Assembly: GCF_003097235.1 (NCBI RefSeq) | Contig: NZ_QEQQ01000003.1 | Span: forward strand, 124,001 to 188,000 | Length of the DNA stretch: 64,000 bases | Source of the DNA: Pseudomonas sp. CC120222-01a | Lineage (GTDB): Bacteria; Pseudomonadota; Gammaproteobacteria; Pseudomonadales; Pseudomonadaceae | Direction: 5' to 3' | Shown: piece after piece, positions 41,598-50,758 of the stretch | How positions within the stretch are numbered: position 1 is the stretch's first letter | How the letters are laid out: every line of letters begins with the position of its first letter | Notes under the pieces: generated by a model | What the model was told of the DNA's origin: nothing | The model's database searches: none | What the model saw: only the letters and a program-made list of their open reading frames with translations | Program-made: the position numbers and the translations under genes

Positions 41598-43763
41598 CTA
41601 CACGCCTAGCACTTTGCCAAGCAGCTGGCACACCTGTTCGGCCGAGTAGGGTTTGGCCAGGAAGGCAAACCCTTGGTGCCCGCCTTCGGCAATCGCCTCG
41701 CTGTAGCCGGAGGTGAGGATCACCGGCAATTGCGGGCGCTGGCGGCGCAACTGCCTGGCCAGTGCCAGGCCACCCATGCCTGGCATGACCACATCGGAAA
41801 ACACGGCATCGAAGCCTTCGGGCGCGTTGGCAAGCTGCACCAGGGCAGCTTCGGCCGAGCTGGCCCAGCTGATCTGGTAGCCGTGGTCTTCAAGGATCTG
41901 TGCGGTAAAGCTGCCCACATCGGGATTGTCCTCGACCACCAGGATGCGCCGTCGCTCGCCACTGGGCTGAGGCCCGTCTTGCGGGTCGCTGGCAGGTGCG
42001 TCGCTGGCCGGTGCCGGCTCTTGTGGCAGGTACAGGGTGAAACGGGTGCCCTGGCCCTGGACGCTATCGACCTTGACGTCGCCATCGGACTGCTTGGCAA
42101 AGCCAAATACCTGGGACAAGCCCAGCCCGGTGCCTTCACCCGGCGCCTTGGTGGTGAAGAACGGATCGAAGATTCGCTCCAGCAACTCGGGGGCGATGCC
42201 GACACCACTGTCACTCACCGAAATGGCCGCGAACAGCCCGTCGTGGCCGGGCATGTGCTGATCGGCCTGCAGGCGCAGGCGCAGGGTGCCTTCACCGGCC
42301 ATGGCGTCGCGGCCATTGAGCATCAGGTTGATCACCGCGGTTTCCAGCTGGCTGAGGTCGGCGCGGATATGGCAGGGCGATGCCGGCAGCTGCAGCTCGA
42401 CGTGGATGCGTGCGCCGGTGGCCGTGTCGAGCATGTCGGCCATCGCCTCCAGCCGTGGCCCGGCTTCGAACACTTGCGGGCTCAGTGCCTGGCGGCGGGC
42501 GAAGGCGAGCAGCTGGCCGGTCAGCTTGGCGCCGCGGTCGACGGTGTCGGACATGGTCTTGAGGTAACGTTCGCGGCGCTGTTCGTCGAGGTTGGGGCGC
42601 CGCAGAAAGTGCAGCGACGAGCGGATGATGGTCAGCAGGTTGTTGAAGTCGTGAGCCACGCCACCGGTCAGCTGGCCGATGGCTTCGAGCTTTTGCGTCT
42701 GGCGCAGCACGGCTTCGGTATGCAGCAACTGCGCGGTACGCTCTTCGACCCGGTGTTCCAGAGTGGCGTTGAGCGCTTCGAGGGCGGCCATCGCCTCGCG
42801 CACTTCGGCGTGGGCCTGGATGCGCTGGATGTGTGCCCAGGAGCGTTCGGTAACTTCGCTGATCAGTGCCTGCTCGTAGAGCGTCCAGGTACGTGGCTGG
42901 CGGTCATGGATGGCCATCAGCGCCGTCAGCCGGCCATTCTTGATCAGCGGCATGCAGACGGTGGCGGTGACGCCGATGGCCTGGAAGGTGGCCGCCTCTT
43001 CGGCGGCCAGCTCCTTGAGGTTGTCGTTGATCACCAAGGGCAGGCCGGCGCGCAGGCGGCTGACGGCCAGTCGGCCGAAATCGGCCAGGCGGTATTGCCC
43101 AAGCAGGCGCGGCGAGCCCGGTGCAACCCAATCGCCGCAGATGGTGAAGCCGTCCTCGTCCGCTTCCATCACGGCATAGGCGCAACTCGCAAGCTCCAGG
43201 TGCTCCACCAGCATGCGCGTGGTGATCGCCATGATGTGGTCCGGGTCGGTGGCATTGGCCACGGCGCGGCCCAGGTTGTCGAGAAAGTTCAGGCGCTGGT
43301 TGGTGACTACGCTGGCGGTGGTTTCGGTGACCGTGTCTAGCATTCCCAGCACACGGCCATCCTCACCGCGGATGGGGCTGTAGCAGAAAGTGAAATAGGC
43401 CTTTTCCGGGCTGCCGCAGCGGTCGATCAGCAGGGGGAAGTCCTCGATGAACACCGCCTCGCCAGCGAGTGCCCGTGCGGCCATGCCTCCAATTTCGTGC
43501 CATGCCTCTTGCCATACCACACTGAAGGGGCTGCCCAGGGCCAACGGTTTGTTACCGAGGATCTGGGCGAAGGCGTCGTTGTGCAGGGTGATCAGCTCTG
43601 GGCCCCAGAGCACGGCCTGGGGAAAGCGCGAGTCCAGGCACAGGGCGACGCTGGTCCTGAGTGTTTCAGGCCATTGAGCAAGCGGCCCCAGGGGTGTGGC
43701 AGCCCAGTCGTGATTGCGAATGCGCTCGGCCATCAGCCCGCCGCCGTCTAGCCAGTTTGCCAT
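41598..43763 (-). CDS. hybrid sensor histidine kinase/response regulator
   Basis: A 721-residue protein. Order: an N-terminal PAS-like domain (about 30-150, with PFSVVWQEAWHEIG and TFCYSPIRGEDG), a GAF domain (about 160-310), a coiled coil, a HisKA dimer domain with GGVAHDFNNLL (phospho-His, about 368), an ATPase domain with SDSGVGIAPE and GEGTGLGLSQVFG, and a C-terminal receiver with LVVEDNPD and DAVFSDVVMPG (phospho-Asp, about 653). No membrane segment is seen, so it senses a cytoplasmic signal. No output regulator gene is adjacent. The stimulus cannot be told. Confidence 0.87.
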   Translation of the reverse strand: MANWLDGGGLMAERIRNHDWAATPLGPLAQWPETLRTSVALCLDSRFPQAVLWGPELITLHNDAFAQILGNKPLALGSPFSVVWQEAWHEIGGMAARALAGEAVFIEDFPLLIDRCGSPEKAYFTFCYSPIRGEDGRVLGMLDTVTETTASVVTNQRLNFLDNLGRAVANATDPDHIMAITTRMLVEHLELASCAYAVMEADEDGFTICGDWVAPGSPRLLGQYRLADFGRLAVSRLRAGLPLVINDNLKELAAEEAATFQAIGVTATVCMPLIKNGRLTALMAIHDRQPRTWTLYEQALISEVTERSWAHIQRIQAHAEVREAMAALEALNATLEHRVEERTAQLLHTEAVLRQTQKLEAIGQLTGGVAHDFNNLLTIIRSSLHFLRRPNLDEQRRERYLKTMSDTVDRGAKLTGQLLAFARRQALSPQVFEAGPRLEAMADMLDTATGARIHVELQLPASPCHIRADLSQLETAVINLMLNGRDAMAGEGTLRLRLQADQHMPGHDGLFAAISVSDSGVGIAPELLERIFDPFFTTKAPGEGTGLGLSQVFGFAKQSDGDVKVDSVQGQGTRFTLYLPQEPAPASDAPASDPQDGPQPSGERRRILVVEDNPDVGSFTAQILEDHGYQISWASSAEAALVQLANAPEGFDAVFSDVVMPGMGGLALARQLRRQRPQLPVILTSGYSEAIAEGGHQGFAFLAKPYSAEQVCQLLGKVLGV

Positions 43764-43837
43764 GTGCAGTGCCGGTCCGTTTGCTTGAGGCCTCTAGATT
43801 GCACCGAGAATAGACGCTTGGCGAGGGGGACGGTACC

Positions 43838-44401
43838 TCAGCGCATGAAATGCACCTTGCCGGTGTCGTCATTGCCCATGTAGATGCCATAGACCCCGGC
43901 CTGCCGTTCGAGGATGTAGCGCTCGAGAATCTGCCGGATCGCCGGGTAATAGATCTCGTCCCAGGGGATCTCGTCCGGTTCGAAGAACTTGTACGCCAAC
44001 GTTTCCGGCCCGTACTGCCCGGTCTCTTCGGTGGCGATGGCGCGGAAGATGATGTACACCTCGCTGATCTTCGGCACGCTGAAGATCGAATAGGGCGAGA
44101 CGATGTCGGCGCGCACGCCGCTTTCTTCCCACACCTCGCGCAAGGCCGCCTGCTCGGTGGTCTCGCCGGCTTCCATGAAGCCGGCCGGCAAGGTCCAGGT
44201 GCCGGGGCGCGGCGGGATGGCGCGCTGGCACAGCAGGTACTTGCCATCACGCTCGATGATGCAACCGGCGATGATCTTCGGGTTGATGTAGTGGATATAG
44301 CCGCAGCCGGTGCAGTGCAGGCGTTCGTGGGTGTCGCCTGTGGGAACGCCCCGGGCCAGTTCCGTGGTGCAGTGTGGGCAGTAGCGCGGGGCGTTGGGCA
44401 T
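43838..44401 (-). CDS. NUDIX hydrolase with N-terminal zinc ribbon
   Basis: A 187-residue protein. It begins with a zinc ribbon (CPHC at about 8-11 and CTGC at about 30-33), then a NUDIX domain (about 37-140) with a complete Nudix box GFMEAGETTEQAALREVWEESGV. The family hydrolyses nucleoside diphosphates linked to another moiety, such as ADP-ribose or NADH-type substrates; the zinc ribbon recalls NudC, though the size is smaller. It follows the GntR regulator gene on the same strand with a 21-bp gap, so it may belong to that transcript. Confidence 0.83.
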   Translation of the reverse strand: MPNAPRYCPHCTTELARGVPTGDTHERLHCTGCGYIHYINPKIIAGCIIERDGKYLLCQRAIPPRPGTWTLPAGFMEAGETTEQAALREVWEESGVRADIVSPYSIFSVPKISEVYIIFRAIATEETGQYGPETLAYKFFEPDEIPWDEIYYPAIRQILERYILERQAGVYGIYMGNDDTGKVHFMR

Positions 44402-44422
44402 GGTCAGCGGCCTGTGCGGGTC

Positions 44423-45169
44423 TTATATACGTGGATCCTTCAGGGCCAGGGGCTCGACCATGTCGCGCACCTTGGTGTTGTCGTCCTGCTTCTGGCGCAG
44501 GTAGTCCAGGGCCACCTTGGCAGCGGCGCGGACGTGGTCGACCGAGGCCTGGTGGGCCACCAGCGGGTCACCACCCTTGATCGCCTCGACGATCTTTTCC
44601 ATTTCACGATTGCTGGCGCCGCGGCGGTTTTCCTGCGACACCGAGGTGGCGCGCAGGTAGCTGATGCGTGCCTGCAGCTGGCGCAACTGCTGGGCCGCGA
44701 CCTGGTTGCCGGAGCCTTCCAGGAGCACGTCGTAGAAGCCTTGTACCGAGTCCAGCACCTGCTGCAGCTCGCCTTCTTCCAGCGCTTCGCGGTTGACCTC
44801 GAGCGCGCGCTCCAGGGCACGGATGTCCTTGGCCTTGGCGTTGAGGGTGAACAGCTGCACGATCAGGCCTTCGAGCACGCAACGCAGCTCGTAGATGTCG
44901 CGGGCGTCTTCCAGGGTGATGATGGCCACGCGTGGGCCCTTGGCGTCGGCGAACTCCACCAGGCCTTCGGATTCCAGGTGGCGCAGGGCCTCACGCACCG
45001 AGGTACGGCTGACCCCCAGGCGGTCGCAGAGGTCGCGTTCGACCAGGCGGTCGCCGGGCAGCAGGTGGAAGTTCATGATCGCGCCGCGCAGCTTGTCGAG
45101 CACGATTTCACGCAGGGTAACGGGGTTGCGGTTGACCTTGAAGCTGTCGTCGAGTGGCTGGCGTTTCAT
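44423..45169 (-). CDS. GntR-family (FCD) regulator of the heterocycle cluster
   Basis: A 248-residue GntR regulator. Winged helix at about 18-85 (VLDKLRGAIMNFHLLPGDRLVERDLCDRLGVSRTSVREALRHLESEGLVEF) and a helical FCD effector domain (about 95-230). FCD-GntR proteins usually sense an organic acid and repress a nearby catabolic operon. The likely targets are the oxygenase cluster genes upstream: three sites with the core TGGTATACCA or close (49359, 51301, 51473) fit the GntR palindrome. The gene lies 88 bp downstream of the carboxymuconolactone-decarboxylase-like gene. Confidence 0.85.
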   Translation of the reverse strand: MKRQPLDDSFKVNRNPVTLREIVLDKLRGAIMNFHLLPGDRLVERDLCDRLGVSRTSVREALRHLESEGLVEFADAKGPRVAIITLEDARDIYELRCVLEGLIVQLFTLNAKAKDIRALERALEVNREALEEGELQQVLDSVQGFYDVLLEGSGNQVAAQQLRQLQARISYLRATSVSQENRRGASNREMEKIVEAIKGGDPLVAHQASVDHVRAAAKVALDYLRQKQDDNTKVRDMVEPLALKDPRI

Positions 45170-45257
45170 CAGGTGCGCTCTTTATGAGGCTGTTGCGCCA
45201 ACATCACGGAGCCCCCTGAACCGAGGCACTCCTTGCAGTGGTTCGAACAGCCCGCTG

Positions 45258-45647
45258 TTAACGGGTTGGCTCCGCATCGGCTTCAGCGAACGCTTCGCGG
45301 GCCAGGCGGAAGCTGTCCACCGCCGCGGGCACGCCGCAATAAATGCCGACCTGGAGCAGGATCTCGCGAATCTGTTCACGGCTCAGGCCATTACGCAATG
45401 CGCCGCGAATGTGCAGCTTGAGCTCGTGGGGCCGGTTGAGCGCGGAAATCATGGCCAAGTTTATCATGCTGCGCTCTTTCAGCGAGAGGCCTTCGCGGCC
45501 CCAGACGTGGCCCCAGCAGTATTCGGTGACCAGTTCCTGCAGGGGCTTGGTGAAGTCGTCGGCATTCTGGATCGAGCGGTTGACGTATTCCTCGCCCAGC
45601 ACCTGGGTGCGGATCTGCAGGCCTTTCTCGTACTTTTCGTTGCTCAT
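45258..45647 (-). CDS. carboxymuconolactone decarboxylase-family protein
   Basis: A 129-residue protein of the CMD/AhpD fold: GHVWGREGLSLKERSMINLAMISALNRPHELKLHIRGALRNGLSREQIREILLQVGIYCGVPAAVDSFRLAREAF. Members bind or decarboxylate ring-cleavage lactones or act as peroxidase-like proteins; without the AhpD Cys pair a decarboxylase-type role is more likely. The ATG at 45647 has GGAG nine bases upstream. It is cotranscribed with the GntR gene, or close to it, and lies downstream of a REP pair. In this cluster it may act late in the ring-cleavage pathway. Confidence 0.82.
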   Translation of the reverse strand: MSNEKYEKGLQIRTQVLGEEYVNRSIQNADDFTKPLQELVTEYCWGHVWGREGLSLKERSMINLAMISALNRPHELKLHIRGALRNGLSREQIREILLQVGIYCGVPAAVDSFRLAREAFAEADAEPTR

Positions 45648-45729
45648 GCGCAGTACTCCGGAATAAAAAGGGGCCGCAACCGAGGGTGAGACGATTAGTG
45701 CGGCCCCTGAAAACAGGGACATCGGTGGT

Positions 45730-45823
45730 GGCTTCTTCGCGGGCTTGCCCGCTCCCACAGGTATTGCACAGGTCTCGGGAACTGCGCTGTCCCTGTGGGA
45801 GCGGGCAAGCCCGCGAAGAAGCC
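45730..45823. repeat. inverted REP pair 6
   Basis: GGCTTCTTCGCGGGCTTGCC with inverted copy GGGCAAGCCCGCGAAGAAGC. It separates the flavin reductase gene from the CMD-GntR genes. Confidence 0.85.
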
Positions 45824-45843
45824 AACACCGACTTCAAGGTCTA

Positions 45844-46329
45844 TCAGCCCAGCGGCGGCAGGGCACCCAGCTTGCCCTTGTGATAGACCATCGGCGTCAC
45901 CGGTTCGGCCGGCAGCACCAGGTTCTTCACCGCGCCGACGATGATCGCGTGGTCACCGCCGTCGTATTCGCGCCACAGTTCACACTCGATGATCGCCGTG
46001 GCCTTGGTCAGCAGCGGGTTGCCCAGCTCGCTCAGCTGCCACTCGACGCCCTTGGCCTTGTCCTTGCCCTTACCGGCGAAGGCATAGGCCTCGGCGGTCT
46101 GGTCGGCGGACAACAGGTGAATGGCGAACTGCTTGCTGTCACGCAGGATCGGGTAGGTATCCGATGCGTAGTTGGGGCAGAACAGCACCAGCGCCGGTTC
46201 GATCGACAGCGCGCTGAACGCGCTGGCGGTGATGCCGACGATGCCGCCATCGGCGTCCAGGGTGGTGACCACGGTGACGCCGGACGGGAACGAGCCCATC
46301 ACGTCTTTGTAGATGCCAGGTTCGATCAT
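45844..46329 (-). CDS. flavin reductase (oxygenase partner) 1
   Basis: A 161-residue flavin:NAD(P)H reductase. Flavin-binding features: GSFPSGVTVVTT (about 12-23), GITASAFSALSIEPALVLFCPN (about 33-54), FAIHLLSADQ (about 69-78), CELWREYDGGDHAIIVG (about 118-134). It supplies reduced flavin to a monooxygenase. Its twin at 50759 is about as close as a paralogue can be. It follows the aldehyde dehydrogenase gene by 13 bp, so it is the last gene of that operon. Confidence 0.87.
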   Translation of the reverse strand: MIEPGIYKDVMGSFPSGVTVVTTLDADGGIVGITASAFSALSIEPALVLFCPNYASDTYPILRDSKQFAIHLLSADQTAEAYAFAGKGKDKAKGVEWQLSELGNPLLTKATAIIECELWREYDGGDHAIIVGAVKNLVLPAEPVTPMVYHKGKLGALPPLG

Positions 46330-46342
46330 CTCGTGCTACCTC

Positions 46343-47824
46343 TTAGCGCATCACAAACGGGTCGGGCATCGGCGCGGTGGACAGGTTGATCCACACGGTC
46401 TTCAGCTCGGTATAGGCCAGCACCGAATCGATGCCGCTCTCGCGGCCGTAGCCGCTGTTCTTGAAGCCGCCGATCGGTGCCATGGCCGACACCGCGCGGT
46501 AGGTGTTGACCCAGATGATCCCCGAGCGCACGTCGCGGGCCAGGCGGTGGGCACGGCCCAGGTCGCGGGTCCAGATGCCGGCGGCGAGGCCGAACTGCGA
46601 GTCGTTGGCAATGGCCAGGGCCTCTTCCTCGGTCTTGAAGCGGATCACCGCAGCGACCGGGCCGAACACCTCTTCCTGCATGATGGTCATCGAGTTGCTG
46701 TCGCACTCGAACAGGGTCGGCTCGTAGAACCAGCCGTCACCCTCGACCTCGGCACGCTTGCCGCCCATGTGCAGCTTGGCGCCTTCGGCCTTGGCCGCAG
46801 CGACCAGGCCTTCGACCACGGCCAGCTGTTGTGCGGTGGCCATCGGGCCCATTTCACTGGCGTCGTCCTGCGGGTTGCCGATGCGGATGCGCTTGGCGCG
46901 GGCGATCAGGCGTTCGACGAACTCGTCGAAGATCTCGTCCTGCACCAGCAGGCGCGAGCCGGCCACGCAGCTCTGCCCGGAGGCGGCATAGATGCCGGCC
47001 ACGGCGCCATTGATGGCGCTGTCCAGGTCGGCGTCGGCGAAGATGATGTTCGGCGACTTGCCGCCCAGCTCCAGCGACAGCTTGGCGAAGTTCTCGGCAC
47101 TGCTGCGTACCACGTGACGGGCAGTGGCGGCGCCGCCGGTGAAGGCGATCTTGCGCACCAGCGGGTGGCGGGTCAGCGCCGCACCGGTGCTTGGGCCGTA
47201 GCCGGTGACCACGTTGACCACGCCCGCCGGGAAGCCGGCTTCGAGGGCCAGGCGGGCCAGCTCGAGGATGGTTGCCGAGGCGTGCTCAGAGGGCTTGATC
47301 ACGATGGTGTTGCCGGCGGCCAGGGCCGGGGCCAGCTTGATCGCGGTCAGGTACAGCGGGCTGTTCCACGGGATGATCGCGGCGACCACGCCGATCGGCT
47401 CGTGCACGGTGTAGGCGAACAGGTCTGGCTTGTCGAGGGGCAGGGTGCCGCCTTCGAGCTTGTCGGCCAGGCCCGCGGTGTAGTGGAAGAACTCCGGCAG
47501 GTAGCCGACCTGGCCGCGGGTTTCGCGGATCAGCTTGCCGTTGTCACGGCTTTCCAGCTGGGCCAGGTGTTCCTTGTTCTCGGCGATCAGGTCACCCAGG
47601 CGACGCAGCAGCTTGCCGCGTGCGGTGGCGGTGATGCTGCGCCATGCCTTGCTGTCGAAGGCACGCTGGGCGGCCTGTACGGCCAGCTCGACATCGGCTT
47701 CGTCGGCGTCGGGCAGTTGCGCCCAGGCCTGGGCGGTGGCCGGGTTGAGGCTGTCGAAGGTCTTGCCGCTCTGGGCATCGAGCCATTGGCCGTCGATGCA
47801 CATCTGGAAACGAACGAGGGTCAT
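46343..47824 (-). CDS. NAD(P)-dependent aldehyde dehydrogenase
   Basis: A 493-residue aldehyde dehydrogenase. Motifs: IIPWNSPLYL (about 154-163), KPSEHA (about 181-186), FTGGAATARHV (about 232-242, NAD binding), LELGGKSPNII (Glu nucleophile activator, about 255-265), GQSCVAGSRL (catalytic Cys, about 290) and EEVFGPV. The gene starts inside the stop of the hydrolase gene (ATGA). In two-component oxygenase pathways such as trigonelline or pyridine breakdown, an enzyme of this type oxidises the semialdehyde released after ring opening. The substrate here is unknown. Confidence 0.87.
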   Translation of the reverse strand: MTLVRFQMCIDGQWLDAQSGKTFDSLNPATAQAWAQLPDADEADVELAVQAAQRAFDSKAWRSITATARGKLLRRLGDLIAENKEHLAQLESRDNGKLIRETRGQVGYLPEFFHYTAGLADKLEGGTLPLDKPDLFAYTVHEPIGVVAAIIPWNSPLYLTAIKLAPALAAGNTIVIKPSEHASATILELARLALEAGFPAGVVNVVTGYGPSTGAALTRHPLVRKIAFTGGAATARHVVRSSAENFAKLSLELGGKSPNIIFADADLDSAINGAVAGIYAASGQSCVAGSRLLVQDEIFDEFVERLIARAKRIRIGNPQDDASEMGPMATAQQLAVVEGLVAAAKAEGAKLHMGGKRAEVEGDGWFYEPTLFECDSNSMTIMQEEVFGPVAAVIRFKTEEEALAIANDSQFGLAAGIWTRDLGRAHRLARDVRSGIIWVNTYRAVSAMAPIGGFKNSGYGRESGIDSVLAYTELKTVWINLSTAPMPDPFVMR

Positions 47825-48654
47825 GCAACAATCCCCTTGGCGGATTCGGTGAGGGTGCGGGCTTGGGCGAGGAAGTCCAGGAGCATCTTGTTGACTTCAC
47901 GCGGGGCTTCCACAGGCATCATATGCCGTTGCTCGGCGAGGACCACGCTTTGCGCACCAGGAATGCTGGCAGCGAGCTGGCGGGTCATGGCCGGGGTGGA
48001 GCCCGAGTCGAGTTCGCCGGTGGCGATCAGCGTCGGCACCTGGATGCTGCCCAGGTCGCCGGCGCGGTACATGTCCTGGGTGGCGAACAGCGCATAAGTA
48101 GTGTGGTAACCCTGTGGGTCGTTGTTCGCCAGCACCTGGCGAATCGCAGCGACCTGGGCCGGGTTGGCCGCCTTGTATTCACGGCTGAACCAGCGGTCGA
48201 GCGCGGCGTCGACGTTGGCGTCGGGGCCGAGCTCCGCAGCCTGGGCGGCGCGGGCGATGACGCCGGCACTCTGCTCGGGGGTGCGGTTGAACACGCTGTT
48301 GAGCACTACCAGTGCAGCCAGACGCTGCGGGTAGTTGAGGGCGAATGCACGGGCGACCAGGCCACCCATGGAGAAGCCGATCACGGTGGCTTGTTGAATC
48401 TGCAGGTGGTCGAGCAGTTCGGCGAGCTGGTCGGCATAGCCTTCCAGTGGGGTGTCTGCAGCCGGTACGCGGCTCTGGCCGTGGCCGAGCATGTCGTAGG
48501 TGATGACGCGGTAGTCATTGGCCAGGCCAACGATCTGCCCGCCCCACATTTCCTTGTTAAGGCCCACGCCGTGGATCAATACCACGGGTTGACCCTGGCC
48601 GACGGACAGGTAGCTGGTGCCGGCAGGTGTACGTTCAGCGACAGGCTGAATCAT
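47821..48654 (-). CDS. alpha/beta-fold hydrolase
   Basis: A 277-residue hydrolase. Oxyanion region LIHGVGLNKEMWG (about 27-39), DMLGHGQSR, nucleophile elbow GFSMGG (Ser, about 97), and a C-terminal His in QRHMMPVEAP (about 246); the acid is probably the Asp of GELDSG (about 220). The gene overlaps the aldehyde dehydrogenase start and lies 68 bp after the DUF1185 gene. In trigonelline-type pathways a hydrolase of this fold cleaves an enamide after ring opening; a similar role is possible. The chosen start (48654) has GGAG upstream. Confidence 0.85.
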   Translation of the reverse strand: MIQPVAERTPAGTSYLSVGQGQPVVLIHGVGLNKEMWGGQIVGLANDYRVITYDMLGHGQSRVPAADTPLEGYADQLAELLDHLQIQQATVIGFSMGGLVARAFALNYPQRLAALVVLNSVFNRTPEQSAGVIARAAQAAELGPDANVDAALDRWFSREYKAANPAQVAAIRQVLANNDPQGYHTTYALFATQDMYRAGDLGSIQVPTLIATGELDSGSTPAMTRQLAASIPGAQSVVLAEQRHMMPVEAPREVNKMLLDFLAQARTLTESAKGIVA

Positions 48655-48722
48655 GGAGGGCGCTCCTTGAAGGTCGGGCGCGGCGGGTAAGCACGCCACG
48701 CCCCGGCCCGTCTTGGTTGTTG

Positions 48723-49319
48723 TTATTGAGCGTTGGCTTTTTCGGCAGCCAGTTCTTCCAGGTCGATGTAGCGGTTGCCGATGCGCGGGTGCAGGCGGCC
48801 ACCGTCGGCTGCGCCCAGGACCACGACGATCTCATCGGCGCGCGGGGCGTCTTCGATCTGCATTTCCAGGGTGATGTAGTGCGAACGCAGGCCTTCGTCG
48901 TCCTTCTGCATCATCGGGATCTGGATCGAGGTGCCTGGGCCACCGCGCTTGTTGGTGAAGCTCAGGTAGCTCTTGGCCTGTACCGCTTCGCGGTAGTGGT
49001 TGCCGAAGCGCAGGGTGTGGATCACCGCCGAGGCGTGTTCGATTTCGCCGTCGGCGCCGACCACTGCAGCCTTACCGTAGGCCTCGATCTTGTCGGCACC
49101 GCCGATGGCTGCGGTCAGGCGCTCGACCATCAGGGCACCCAGCTCCGAGCAGTTGGCGCGGATTTCCGGCTTCAGATCTTCAACGAAACCGCGACCGGCC
49201 CATGGGTTCTTGATCACGACGGCCAGGCCGACCATGGTCACCGGCTTGTCGGTGGCCTTGCCGCCTTCGATGCGGGTCTCTTCGGAGTAGGTGACGATCT
49301 TGCGGATTTCGAAACTCAT
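48723..49319 (-). CDS. amino acid synthesis (DUF1185) family protein
   Basis: A 198-residue protein of the AA_synth/DUF1185 family: IRKIVTYSEETRIEGGKATDKPVTMVGLAVVIKNPWAG at the N-terminus, then GKAAVVGADGEIEHASAVIH (about 98-117) and DEIVVVLGAADGGRLHPRIG. Function of the family is poorly known; it recurs next to oxygenase and hydrolase genes in catabolic clusters. The gene is first after the operator-like site at 49359 and leads the hydrolase-ALDH-reductase operon. GGAG (in CAGGAGCC) precedes the ATG at 49319. Confidence 0.8.
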   Translation of the reverse strand: MSFEIRKIVTYSEETRIEGGKATDKPVTMVGLAVVIKNPWAGRGFVEDLKPEIRANCSELGALMVERLTAAIGGADKIEAYGKAAVVGADGEIEHASAVIHTLRFGNHYREAVQAKSYLSFTNKRGGPGTSIQIPMMQKDDEGLRSHYITLEMQIEDAPRADEIVVVLGAADGGRLHPRIGNRYIDLEELAAEKANAQ

Positions 49320-49358
49320 GGGTGGCTCCTGGTGAGGGTTATCAGCTCTTGTTGTCTG

Positions 49359-49370
49359 ATGGTATACCAT
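49359..49370. promoter_or_regulatory. GntR operator-like site 1
   Basis: Perfect 12-bp palindrome ATGGTATACCAT, followed by AATATT, 40 bp upstream of the DUF1185 gene start. The same core recurs at 51301 and 51473 before other genes of this cluster. Confidence 0.65.
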
Positions 49371-49459
49371 AATATTTGTTGTGCAAGAGGTGGCTTGAAA
49401 TTTCTCTTGCGGGGGGACGAAAGGTGGGCTGATCCCTTGAATCTTGTGCTGTCTGTACT

Positions 49460-49553
49460 GGCCTCTTCGCGGGCAAGCCCGCTCCCACAGGGACCGCGCA
49501 ACCCTCAAGGTTTGCACCACACCTGTGGGAGCGGGCGTGCCCGCGAAGAGGCC
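49460..49553. repeat. inverted REP pair 7
   Basis: GGCCTCTTCGCGGGCAAGCC and inverse copy GGGCGTGCCCGCGAAGAGGC, between the luciferase-like gene and the DUF1185 gene. Confidence 0.85.
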
Positions 49554-49565
49554 GGTGCAGGTTTC

Positions 49566-49591
49566 AAAAAAAAGCCCGCTCACGCGGGCTT
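49566..49591 (-). terminator. rho-independent terminator of the monooxygenase transcript
   Basis: On the minus strand AAGCCCGC-GTGA-GCGGGCTT is followed by eight T residues. It lies 52 bp after the stop of the luciferase-like gene and separates that transcript from the downstream operon. Confidence 0.85.
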
Positions 49592-49642
49592 CGGGGGCCC
49601 ACGGGAGCGGGCGTGTCCCGCAATGACTCAGGCAATGGGAAT

Positions 49643-50683
49643 TCAGGCGAACGCCGGCACCACTTCCTTGATGAACAGCTCGAGCGATTTCTTCTTCTCG
49701 GCGTGGGGCAGGCTGTTGTCGCACCAGAAGCTGAACTCGTCGACGCCGAGTTCCTGGTAGTACTTGATACGGGCGATGATCTCTTCCGGGGTGCCGATCA
49801 TGGTGTTCTTGCGGATGTTCTCCAGCGCGAACGCCGGCACTTCGGCGAACTTCGACTCAGGGCTCGGCTCGAGGAAGCCGTTGACCGGGGTGGTCTTGTT
49901 GCCGAACCAGGCATCGAAGGTGCGGTAGAAGCGCGAGATGGCCTGGGCGCCGATTTTCCAGCCTTCAGGTTCCGACGGGCTGTGCACGTGGGTGTGGCGC
50001 AGCACCATCAGTTGCGGGCGCGGCACGTCCGGGTTGTTGTCGAGGGCGGCCTGGAACTTGTTCTTCAGGTCCAGCACTTCCTCGTCGCCCTTCATCAGCG
50101 GGGTGACCATGACGTTGCAGCCGTTGGCCACGGCAAAGTTGTGCGAGTCCGGGTCGCGGGCGGCGATCCACATTGGCGGGGTGGCGTTGAACGGCTTCGG
50201 TACGCTGGTGGAGGTCGGGAACTTGTAGACTTCGCCGTCATGGGCGTAGTCGCCTTCCCACAGCTTGCGCACCACCGGGACCATTTCGCGCAGGGCCTTG
50301 CCGCCGTCGGTGGCCGGCATGCCACCCGCCATGCGGTCGAATTCGAACTGGTAGGCGCCACGGGCCAGGCCCACTTCCATGCGGCCGTTGCTGATCACGT
50401 CGAGCAGGGCGCATTCGCCGGCGACGCGGATAGGGTTCCAGAACGGCGCGATGATGGTGCCGGCACCCAGGCGGATCTTCTCGGTGCGCGCGGCGAGGTA
50501 GGCCAGCAGCGGCATCGGGCTTGGCGAGATGGTGTATTCCATGGCGTGGTGTTCGCCGATCCACACGGTGCTGAAACCGCCGTGCTCGGCCATCAGGGTC
50601 AGTTCGGTCAGGTCTTCGAACAGCTGGCGGTGGCTGACCTGTTCATCCCAACGTTCCATGTGCACGAACAACGAAAATTTCAT
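49643..50683 (-). CDS. luciferase-like (LLM) flavin monooxygenase
   Basis: A 346-residue TIM-barrel flavin-dependent monooxygenase of the bacterial luciferase family: FVHMERWDEQVSHRQLFEDLTELTLMAEHGGFSTVWIGEHH (about 7-47), LRLGAGT-type block KIRLGAGTIIAPFWNPIRVAGECALLDVISNGRMEVGLARG (about 69-109), and MWIAARDPDS (about 173-182). It uses reduced FMN from a separate reductase. The twin reductase at 50759 is immediately upstream. The size and neighbours resemble two-component ring-cleaving oxygenases such as trigonelline monooxygenase TgnA, but the closest match cannot be proved from sequence alone. Confidence 0.85.
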   Translation of the reverse strand: MKFSLFVHMERWDEQVSHRQLFEDLTELTLMAEHGGFSTVWIGEHHAMEYTISPSPMPLLAYLAARTEKIRLGAGTIIAPFWNPIRVAGECALLDVISNGRMEVGLARGAYQFEFDRMAGGMPATDGGKALREMVPVVRKLWEGDYAHDGEVYKFPTSTSVPKPFNATPPMWIAARDPDSHNFAVANGCNVMVTPLMKGDEEVLDLKNKFQAALDNNPDVPRPQLMVLRHTHVHSPSEPEGWKIGAQAISRFYRTFDAWFGNKTTPVNGFLEPSPESKFAEVPAFALENIRKNTMIGTPEEIIARIKYYQELGVDEFSFWCDNSLPHAEKKKSLELFIKEVVPAFA

Positions 50684-50758
50684 GGGGCTTTCCTCAACGC
50701 TTGAAAGTGTCTGGCGCCGGGCAGGGTAGGCGCCAGGTGTCTCGATTCAGAATAGGCT

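Noticed and set aside
46313..48097. 594-codon plus-strand frame opposite the aldehyde dehydrogenase gene
   Set aside because: Antisense shadow frame; the aldehyde dehydrogenase motifs on the minus strand are complete.
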